Of a stretch of 64,000 nt of DNA, positions 50,701 to 62,037 are shown one piece after another. The stretch covers positions 12,554,999-12,618,998 of the forward strand of contig NC_060956.1 in the NCBI RefSeq assembly GCF_910589235.1, given 5' to 3'. A program made the translations under genes and the position numbers. Position 1 is the first letter of the stretch. Every line of letters begins with the position of its first letter. The DNA is from Vespa crabro (Eukaryota > Arthropoda > Insecta > Hymenoptera > Vespidae). The notes beneath the pieces were generated by a model. It saw only the letters and a program-made list of their open reading frames with translations, was not told the DNA's origin and did no database searches.

Positions 50701-51528
50701 ATCGATTGGTAACATTTTTCAAACTGTGGAACGAGTATTTTCACTGTTTTCATGATAATATTTCCGCATATATCGAAATTCACATGTGTTGTTCAGTTTT
50801 CTCGATAATTTTCATGTTAAAGCACGTATTTAAAAATAGTCGGAAAGAAATATTCTAGTTTCATTCTTTATTCTGCGTCGAAAGTATATAAAATCATTGA
50901 AATTGAATGTGATTTCAACCTTTCATTTTTCGACGATACGCCTTTATGAGCATAAAATCGTATATACGATATGAAACAATGTTAATACATCAATACCAAG
51001 ATAAAAAGGATGTTTGATCTTCTGAAATAACATGTCTGAATAGATTGGTAACATTTTTCGTACTGTTGTCCGGGAAAATTCATTGTTTTCACCATTTTAC
51101 CTCAGCATATAGCGAAATTGGCATATGTCGATCAGGTTTCTCGATAATTATCATGCTACAACACGTATTAACGCATAGTCGGAAAGAAATATTCTAGTTT
51201 CATTCTTTATTCTACGTCGAAAAAATATAAAATCATTGAAATTGAATGTGATTTCAACCTTTCATTTTTCGACGATACGCCTTTATGAGCATAAAATCGT
51301 ATATACGATATGAAACAAAGTTAAGACATCAATTCCAAGATAGAAAAGAGTTTTGATCTTCTGAAATACAATGTCCGAATAGATTGGTAACATTTTTCAA
51401 ACTGTGGAACGAGTATTTTCACTGTTTTCATGATAATATTTCCGCATATACCGGAATTCGCATGTGTCGAACAGGTTTCTCATTAATTATCATGTTAAAA
51501 CACGCATTTACACATAGTCGGAAAGATA
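47800..51528 (+). repeat. HOR zone 6: 3-mer C-D2-B2, three copies (1017 bp), flanked by A and C2
   Basis: After an A monomer (47800), the trimer C (gtgtcgatcagg), D2 (gatacaac, gagtat), B2 (aataacatg, ttggcatatg) is repeated at 48139, 49156 and 50173 and followed by C2 at 51190. The copies look identical by eye, apart from atatatcgaaattc in the third D2 (50512). The trimer is the same three-monomer run that sits inside the zone 3 13-mer, here amplified by itself. Confidence 0.93.
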
Positions 51529-54500
51529 TAATCTAGTTTCATTCTTTATTCTGCGTCGAAAGTATATAAAATCATTGAAATTGAATGAGATTTCAACCTT
51601 TCGTTTTTCGACGATACGCCTTTATGAGCATAAAATCGTATATTGGATATGAAACAAAGTTAAGACATCAATTCCAAGATAGAAAAGATTTTTGATCTTC
51701 TGAAATACAATGTCTGAATCGATTGGTAACATTTTTCAAACTGTTGTACGAGTAAGTTCAAAGATTTCACCATTTTATCTCAGCATATAGCGAAAAACGC
51801 ATATGTCGATCAGGTTTCTCGATAATTATCATGTTACAACACATATTTACGCATAGTCGGAAAGATATAATCTAGTTTCATTCTTTATTCTGCGTCGAAA
51901 AAATATAAAATCATTGAAATTGAATGTGATTTCAACCTTTCATTTTTCGACGATACGCCTTTATGAGCATAAAATCGTATATACGATATGAAACAATGTT
52001 AATACATCAATACCAAGATAAAAAGGATGTTTGATCTTCTGAAATACCATGTCTGAATAGATTGGTAATATTTTTCAAACTGTGGAACGAGTATTTTCAC
52101 TGTTTTCATGATAATATTTCCGCATATAGCGGAATTTGCATGTGTCGAACAGGTTTCTCATTAATTATCATGTTAAAACACGCATTTACACATAGTCGGA
52201 AAGATATAATCTAGTTTCATTCTTTATTCTGCGTCGAAAGTATTTAAAATCATTGAAATTGAATTAGACTTCAACCTTTCGTTTTTTGACGATACGCCAT
52301 TATGAGCATAAAATCGTATATACGACATGAAACAATGTTAATAAATCAATACCAAGAAAAAAAAGATGTTTGATCTTCTGAAATACAATGTCCGAATCGA
52401 TTGGTAACATTTTTCAAACTGTGGAACGAGTAATTTCACTGTTTTCAGGATAATATTTCCGCATATAGCGAAATTCACATGTGTTGTTCAGTTTTCTCGA
52501 TAATTTTCATGTTAAAGCACGTAATTAAAAATAGTCGGAAAGAAATATTCTAGTTTCATTCTTTATTCTGCGTCGAAAGTATATAAAATCATTGAAATTG
52601 AATGAGATTTCAACCTTTCGTTTTTCGACGATACGCCTTTATGAGCATAAAATCGTATATTGGATATGAAACAAAGTTAAGACATCAATTCCAAGATAGA
52701 AAAGATTTTTGATCTTCTGAAATACAATGTCTGAATCGATTGGTAACATTTTTCAAACTGTTGTACGAGTAAGTTCAAAGATTTCACCATTTTATCTCAG
52801 CATATAGCGAAAAACGCATATGTCGATCAGGTTTCTCGATAATTATCATGCTACAACACGTATTAACGCATAGTCGGAAAGAAATATTCTAGTTTCATTC
52901 TTTATTCTACGTCGAAAAAATATAAAATCATTGAAATTGAATGTGATTTCAACCTTTCATTTTTCGACGATACGCCTTTATGAGCATAAAATCGTATATA
53001 CGATATGAAACAAAGTTAAGACATCAATTCCAAGATAGAAAAGATTTTTGATCTTCTGAAATACAATGTCCGAATAGATTGGTAACATTTTTCAAACTGT
53101 GGAACGAGTATTTTCACTGTTTTCATGATAATATTTCCGCATATAGCGGAATTCGCATGTGTCGATCAGGTTTCTCATTAATTATCATGTTAAAACACGC
53201 ATTTACACATAGTCGGAAAGATATAATCTAGTTTCATTCTTTATTCTGCGTCGAAAGTATATAAAATCATTGAAATTGAATGTGATTTCAACCTTTCGTT
53301 TTTCGACGATACGCCTTTATGAGCATAAAATCGTATATTGGATATGAAACAAAGTTAAGACATCAATTCCAAGATAGAAAAGATTTTTGATCTTCTGAAA
53401 TACAATGTCTGAATCGATTGGTAACATTTTTCAAACTGTTGTACGAGTAAGTTCAAAGATTTCACCATTTTATCTCAGCATATAGCGAAAAACGCATATG
53501 TCGATCAGGTTTCTCGATAATTATCATGTTACAACACATATTTACGCATAGTCGGAAAGATATAATCTAGTTTCATTCTTTATTCTGCGTCGAAAAAATA
53601 TAAAATCATTGAAATTGAATGTGATTTCAACCTTTCATTTTTCGACGATACGCCTTTATGAGCATAAAATCGTATATACGATATGAAACAATGTTAATAC
53701 ATCAATACCAAGATAAAAAGGATGTTTGATCTTCTGAAATACCATGTCTGAATAGATTGGTAATATTTTTCAAACTGTGGAACGAGTATTTTCACTGTTT
53801 TCATGATAATATTTCCGCATATAGCGGAATTCGCATGTGTCGAACAGGTTTCTCATTAATTATCATGTTAAAACACGCATTTACACATAGTCGGAAAGAT
53901 ATAATCTAGTTTCATTCTTTATTCTGCGTCGAAAGTATTTAAAATCATTGAAATTGAATTAGACTTCAACCTTTCGTTTTTTGACGATACGCCATTATGA
54001 GCATAAAATCGTATATACGACATGAAACAATGTTAATAAATCAATACCAAGAAAAAAAAGATGTTTGATCTTCTGAAATACAATGTCCGAATCGATTGGT
54101 AACATTTTTCAAACTGTGGAACGAGTAATTTCACTGTTTTCAGGATAATATTTCCGCATATAGCGAAATTCACATGTGTTGTTCAGTTTTCTCGATAATT
54201 TTCATGTTAAAGCACGTAATTAAAAATAGTCGGAAAGAAATATTCTAGTTTCATTCTTTATTCTGCGTCGAAAGTATATAAAATCATTGAAATTGAATGA
54301 GATTTCAACCTTTCGTTTTTCGACGATACGCCTTTATGAGCATAAAATCGTATATTGGATATGAAACAAAGTTAAGACATCAATTCCAAGATAGAAAAGA
54401 TTTTTGATCTTCTGAAATACAATGTCTGAATCGATTGGTAACATTTTTCAAACTGTTGTACGAGTAAGTTCAAAGATTTCACCATTTTATCTCAGCATAT

Positions 54501-57500
54501 AGCGAAAAACGCATATGTCGATCAGGTTTCTCGATAATTATCATGCTACAACACGTATTAACGCATAGTCGGAAAGAAATATTCTAGTTTCATTCTTTAT
54601 TCTACGTCGAAAAAATATAAAATCATTGAAATTGAATGTGATTTCAACCTTTCATTTTTCGACGATACGCCTTTATGAGCATAAAATCGTATATACGATA
54701 TGAAACAAAGTTAAGACATCAATTCCAAGATAGAAAAGATTTTTGATCTTCTGAAATACAATGTCCGAATAGATTGGTAACATTTTTCAAACTGTGGAAC
54801 GAGTATTTTCACTGTTTTCATGATAATATTTCCGCATATAGCGGAATTCGCATGTGTCGATCAGGTTTCTCATTAATTATCATGTTAAAACACGCATTTA
54901 CACATAGTCGGAAAGATATAATCTAGTTTCATTCTTTATTCTGCGTCGAAAGTATTTAAAATCATTGAAATTGAATTAGATTTCAACCTTTCATTTTTCG
55001 ACGATACAACTTTATGAGCATAAAATCGTATATTGGATATGAAACAAAGTTAAGACATCAATTCCAAGATAGAAAAGATTTTTGATCTTCTGAAATACAA
55101 TGTCCGAATCGATTGGTAACATTTTTCAAACTGTGGAACGAGTATTTTCACTGTTTTCATGATAATATTTCCGCATATATCGAAATTCACATGTGTTGTT
55201 CAGTTTTCTCGATAATTTTCATGTTAAAGCACGTATTTAAAAATAGTCGGAAAGAAATATTCTAGTTTCATTCTTTATTCTGCGTCGAAAGTATATAAAA
55301 TCATTGAAATTGAATGTGATTTCAACCTTTCATTTTTCGACGATACGCCTTTATGAGCATAAAATCGTATATACGATATGAAACAATGTTAATACATCAA
55401 TACCAAGATAAAAAGGATGTTTGATCTTCTGAAATAACATGTCTGAATAGATTGGTAACATTTTTCGTACTGTTGTCCGGGAAAATTCATTGTTTTCACC
55501 ATTTTACCTCAGCATATAGCGAAATTGGCATATGTCGATCAGGTTTCTCGATAATTATCATGCTACAACACGTATTAACGCATAGTCGGAAAGAAATATT
55601 CTAGTTTCATTCTTTATTCTACGTCGAAAAAATATAAAATCATTGAAATTGAATGTGATTTCAACCTTTCATTTTTCGACGATACGCCTTTATGAGCATA
55701 AAATCGTATATACGATATGAAACAAAGTTAAGACATCAATTCCAAGATAGAAAAGAGTTTTGATCTTCTGAAATACAATGTCCGAATAGATTGGTAACAT
55801 TTTTCAAACTGTGGAACGAGTATTTTCACTGTTTTCATGATAATATTTCCGCATATACCGGAATTCGCATGTGTCGAACAGGTTTCTCATTAATTATCAT
55901 GTTAAAACACGCATTTACACATAGTCGGAAAGATATAATCTAGTTTCATTCTTTATTCTGCGTCGAAAGTATATAAAATCATTGAAATTGAATGAGATTT
56001 CAACCTTTCGTTTTTCGACGATACGCCTTTATGAGCATAAAATCGTATATTGGATATGAAACAAAGTTAAGACATCAATTCCAAGATAGAAAAGATTTTT
56101 GATCTTCTGAAATACAATGTCTGAATCGATTGGTAACATTTTTCAAACTGTTGTACGAGTAAGTTCAAAGATTTCACCATTTTATCTCAGCATATAGCGA
56201 AAAACGCATATGTCGATCAGGTTTCTCGATAATTATCATGTTACAACACATATTTACGCATAGTCGGAAAGATATAATCTAGTTTCATTCTTTATTCTGC
56301 GTCGAAAAAATATAAAATCATTGAAATTGAATGTGATTTCAACCTTTCATTTTTCGACGATACGCCTTTATGAGCATAAAATCGTATATACGATATGAAA
56401 CAATGTTAATACATCAATACCAAGATAAAAAGGATGTTTGATCTTCTGAAATACCATGTCTGAATAGATTGGTAATATTTTTCAAACTGTGGAACGAGTA
56501 TTTTCACTGTTTTCATGATAATATTTCCGCATATAGCGGAATTCGCATGTGTCGAACAGGTTTCTCATTAATTATCATGTTAAAACACGCATTTACACAT
56601 AGTCGGAAAGATATAATCTAGTTTCATTCTTTATTCTGCGTCGAAAGTATTTAAAATCATTGAAATTGAATTAGACTTCAACCTTTCGTTTTTTGACGAT
56701 ACGCCATTATGAGCATAAAATCGTATATACGACATGAAACAATGTTAATAAATCAATACCAAGAAAAAAAAGATGTTTGATCTTCTGAAATACAATGTCC
56801 GAATCGATTGGTAACATTTTTCAAACTGTGGAACGAGTAATTTCACTGTTTTCAGGATAATATTTCCGCATATAGCGAAATTCACATGTGTTGTTCAGTT
56901 TTCTCGATAATTTTCATGTTAAAGCACGTAATTAAAAATAGTCGGAAAGAAATATTCTAGTTTCATTCTTTATTCTGCGTCGAAAGTATATAAAATCATT
57001 GAAATTGAATGAGATTTCAACCTTTCGTTTTTCGACGATACGCCTTTATGAGCATAAAATCGTATATTGGATATGAAACAAAGTTAAGACATCAATTCCA
57101 AGATAGAAAAGATTTTTGATCTTCTGAAATACAATGTCTGAATCGATTGGTAACATTTTTCAAACTGTTGTACGAGTAAGTTCAAAGATTTCACCATTTT
57201 ATCTCAGCATATAGCGAAAAACGCATATGTCGATCAGGTTTCTCGATAATTATCACGCTACAACACGTATTAACGCATAGTCGGAAAGAAATATTCTAGT
57301 TTCATTCTTTATTCTGCGTCGAAAAAATATAAAATCATTGAAATTGAATGTGATTTCAACCTTTCATTTTTCGACGATACGCCTTTATGAGCATAAAATC
57401 GTATATACGATATGAAACAAAGTTAAGACATCAATTCCAAGATAGAAAAGATTTTTGATCTTCTGAAATACAATGTCCGAATAGATTGGTAACATTTTTC

Positions 57501-60003
57501 AAACTGTGGAACGAGTATTTTCACTGTTTTCATGATAATATTTCCGCATATAGCGGAATTCGCATGTGTCGATCAGGTTTCTCATTAATTATCATGTTAA
57601 AACACGCATTTACACATAGTCGGAAAGATATAATCTAGTTTCATTCTTTATTCTGCGTCGAAAGTATATAAAATCATTGAAATTGAATGTGATTTCAACC
57701 TTTCGTTTTTCGACGATACGCCTTTATGAGCATAAAATCGTATATTGGATATGAAACAAAGTTAAGACATCAATTCCAAGATAGAAAAGATTTTTGATCT
57801 TCTGAAATACAATGTCTGAATCGATTGGTAACATTTTTCAAACTGTTGTACGAGTAAGTTCAAAGATTTCACCATTTTACCTCAGCATATAGCGAAATAC
57901 GCATATGTCGATCAGGTTTCTCGATAATTATCATGTTACAACACGTATTTACGCATAGTCGGAAAGATATAATCTAGTTTCATTCTTTATTCTGCGTCGA
58001 AAAAATATAAAATCATTGAAATTGAATGTGATTTCAACCTTTCATTTTTCGACGATACGCCTTTATGAGCATAAAATCGTATATACGATATGAAACAATG
58101 TTAATACATCAATACCAAGATAAAAAGGATGTTTGATCTTCTGAAATACCATGTCTGAATAGATTGGTAATATTTTTCAAACTGTGGAACGAGTATTTTC
58201 ACTGTTTTCATGATAATATTTCCGCATATAGCGGAATTCGCATGTGTCGAACAGGTTTCTCATTAATTATCATGTTAAAACACGCATTTACACATAGTCG
58301 GAAAGATATAATCTAGTTTCATTCTTTATTCTGCGTCGAAAGTATTTAAAATCATTGAAATTGAATTAGACTTCAACCTTTCGTTTTTTGACGATACGCC
58401 ATTATGAGCATAAAATCGTATATACGACATGAAACAATGTTAATAAATCAATACCAAGAAAAAAAAGATGTTTGATCTTCTGAAATACAATGTCCGAATC
58501 GATTGGTAACATTTTTCAAACTGTGGAACGAGTAATTTCACTGTTTTCAGGATAATATTTCCGCATATAGCGAAATTCACATGTGTTGTTCAGTTTTCTC
58601 GATAATTTTCATGTTAAAGCACGTAATTAAAAATAGTCGGAAAGAAATATTCTAGTTTCATTCTTTATTCTGCGTCGAAAGTATATAAAATCATTGAAAT
58701 TGAATGAGATTTCAACCTTTCGTTTTTCGACGATACGCCTTTATGAGCATAAAATCGTATATTGGATATGAAACAAAGTTAAGACATCAATTCCAAGATA
58801 GAAAAGATTTTTGATCTTCTGAAATACAATGTCTGAATCGATTGGTAACATTTTTCAAACTGTTGTACGAGTAAGTTCAAAGATTTCACCATTTTATCTC
58901 AGCATATAGCGAAAAACGCATATGTCGATCAGGTTTCTCGATAATTATCATGCTACAACACGTATTAACGCATAGTCGGAAAGAAATATTCTAGTTTCAT
59001 TCTTTATTCTACGTCGAAAAAATATAAAATCATTGAAATTGAATGTGATTTCAACCTTTCATTTTTCGACGATACGCCTTTATGAGCATAAAATCGTATA
59101 TACGATATGAAACAAAGTTAAGACATCAATTCCAAGATAGAAAAGATTTTTGATCTTCTGAAATACAATGTCCGAATAGATTGGTAACATTTTTCAAACT
59201 GTGGAACGAGTATTTTCACTGTTTTCATGATAATATTTCCGCATATAGCGGAATTCGCATGTGTCGATCAGGTTTCTCATTAATTATCATGTTAAAACAC
59301 GCATTTACACATAGTCGGAAAGATATAATCTAGTTTCATTCTTTATTCTGCGTCGAAAGTATTTAAAATCATTGAAATTGAATTAGATTTCAACCTTTCA
59401 TTTTTCGACGATACAACTTTATGAGTATAAAATCGTATATTGGATATGAAACAAAGTTAAGACATCAATTCCAAGATAGAAAAGATTTTTGATCTTCTGA
59501 AATACAATGTCCGAATCGATTGGTAACATTTTTCAAACTGTGGAACGAGTATTTTCACTGTTTTCATGATAATATTTCCGCATATAGCGAAATTCACATG
59601 TGTTGTTCAGTTTTCTCGATAATTTTCATGTTAAAGCACGTATTTAAAAATAGTCGGAAAGAAATATTCTAGTTTCATTCTTTATTCTGCGTCGAAAGTA
59701 TATAAAATCATTGAAATTGAATGTGATTTCAACCTTTCATTTTTCGACGATACGCCTTTATGAGCATAAAATCGTATATACGATATGAAACAATGTTAAT
59801 ACATCAATACCAAGATAAAAAGGATGTTTGATCTTCTGAAATAACATGTCTGAATAGATTGGTAACATTTTTCGTACTGTTGTCCGGGAAAATTCATTGT
59901 TTTCACCATTTTACCTCAGCATATAGCGAAATTGGCATATGTCGATCAGGTTTCTCGATAATTATCATGCTACAACACGTATTAACGCATAGTCGGAAAG
60001 AAA
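51529..60003 (+). repeat. HOR zone 7: second 13-mer (4407 bp), about 1.9 copies
   Basis: The order is A BC D A C | A BC D A C D2 B2 C2, starting at 51529 and again at 55936. Like the zone 3 unit it is 13 monomers long and splits into a 5-mer plus an 8-mer, but the composition differs because the BC hybrid is a regular member. The second copy runs for 12 monomers; at 60004, where C2 is expected, a C monomer with gtgtcgatcagg is present instead. The A monomers at 53224 and 57631 share a gaatgtg plus cgtttttcg combination not seen in other A copies. Private changes include tatcacgc near 57252 and gcgaaatacgc near 57892. Confidence 0.9.
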
Positions 60004-62037
60004 TATTCTAGTTTCATTCTTTATTCTACGTCGAAAAAATATAAAATCATTGAAATTGAATGTGATTTCAACCTTTCATTTTTCGACGATACGCCTTTAT
60101 GAGCATAAAATCGTATATACGATATGAAACAAAGTTAAGACATCAATTCCAAGATAGAAAAGATTTTTGATCTTCTGAAATACAATGTCCGAATAGATTG
60201 GTAACATTTTTCAAACTGTGGAACGAGTATTTTCACTGTTTTCATGATAATATTTCCGCATATAGCGGAATTCGCATGTGTCGATCAGGTTTCTCATTAA
60301 TTATCATGTTAAAACACGCATTTACACATAGTCGGAAAGATATAATCTAGTTTCATTCTTTATTCTGCGTCGAAAGTATTTAAAATCATTGAAATTGAAT
60401 TAGATTTCAACCTTTCATTTTTCGACGATACAACTTTATGAGTATAAAATCGTATATTGGATATGAAACAAAGTTAAGACATCAATTCCAAGATAGAAAA
60501 GATTTTTGATCTTCTGAAATACAATGTCCGAATCGATTGGTAACATTTTTCAAACTGTGGAACGAGTATTTTCACTGTTTTCATGATAATATTTCCGCAT
60601 ATAGCGAAATTCACATGTGTTGTTCAGTTTTCTCGATAATTTTCATGTTAAAGCACGTATTTAAAAATAGTCGGAAAGAAATATTCTAGTTTCATTCTTT
60701 ATTCTGCGTCGAAAGTATATAAAATCATTGAAATTGAATGTGATTTCAACCTTTCATTTTTCGACGATACGCCTTTATGAGCATAAAATCGTATATACGA
60801 TATGAAACAATGTTAATACATCAATACCAAGATAAAAAGGATGTTTGATCTTCTGAAATAACATGTCTGAATAGATTGGTAACATTTTTCGTACTGTTGT
60901 CCGGGAAAATTCATTGTTTTCACCATTTTACCTCAGCATATAGCGAAATTGGCATATGTCGATCAGGTTTCTCGATAATTATCATGCTACAACACGTATT
61001 AACGCATAGTCGGAAAGAAATATTCTAGTTTCATTCTTTATTCTACGTCGAAAAAATATAAAATCATTGAAATTGAATGTGATTTCAACCTTTCATTTTT
61101 CGACGATACGCCTTTATGAGCATAAAATCGTATATACGATATGAAACAAAGTTAAGACATCAATTCCAAGATAGAAAAGATTTTTGATCTTCTGAAATAC
61201 AATGTCCGAATAGATTGGTAACATTTTTCAAACTGTGGAACGAGTATTTTCACTGTTTTCATGATAATATTTCCGCATATAGCGGAATTCGCATGTGTCG
61301 AACAGGTTTCTCATTAATTATCATGTTAAAACACGCATTTACACATAGTCGGAAAGATATAATCTAGTTTCATTCTTTATTCTGCGTCGAAAGTATTTAA
61401 AATCATTGAAATTGAATTAGATTTCAACCTTTCATTTTTCGACGATACAACTTTATGAGTATAAAATCGTATATTGGATATGAAACAAAGTTAAGACATC
61501 AATTCCAAGATAGAAAAGATTTTTGATCTTCTGAAATACAATGTCCGAATCGATTGGTAACATTTTTCAAACTGTGGAACGAGTATTTTCACTGTTTTCA
61601 TGATAATATTTCCGCATATAGCGAAATTCACATGTGTTGTTCAGTTTTCTCGATAATTTTCATGTTAAAGCACGTATTTAAAAATAGTCGGAAAGAAATA
61701 TTCTAGTTTCATTCTTTATTCTGCGTCGAAAGTATATAAAATCATTGAAATTGAATGTGATTTCAACCTTTCATTTTTCGACGATACGCCTTTATGAGCA
61801 TAAAATCGTATATACGATATGAAACAATGTTAATACATCAATACCAAGATAAAAAGGATGTTTGATCTTCTGAAATAACATGTCTGAATAGATTGGTAAC
61901 ATTTTTCGTACTGTTGTCCGGGAAAATTCATTGTTTTCACCATTTTACCTCAGCATATAGCGAAATTGGCATATGTCGATCAGGTTTCTCGATAATTATC
62001 ATGCTACAACACGTATTAACGCATAGTCGGAAAGAAA
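58987..62037 (+). repeat. 3-mer C-D2-B2, three copies again (1017 bp)
   Basis: Trimers begin at 58987, 60004 and 61021; the first overlaps the end of the zone 7 13-mer. Together with the preceding BC, D, A monomers (57970-58986) and the following C2 (62038), the stretch mirrors 47122-51528 at an offset of 10848 bp (32 monomers). The third C (61021) has gtgtcgaacagg in place of gtgtcgatcagg. Confidence 0.91.
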
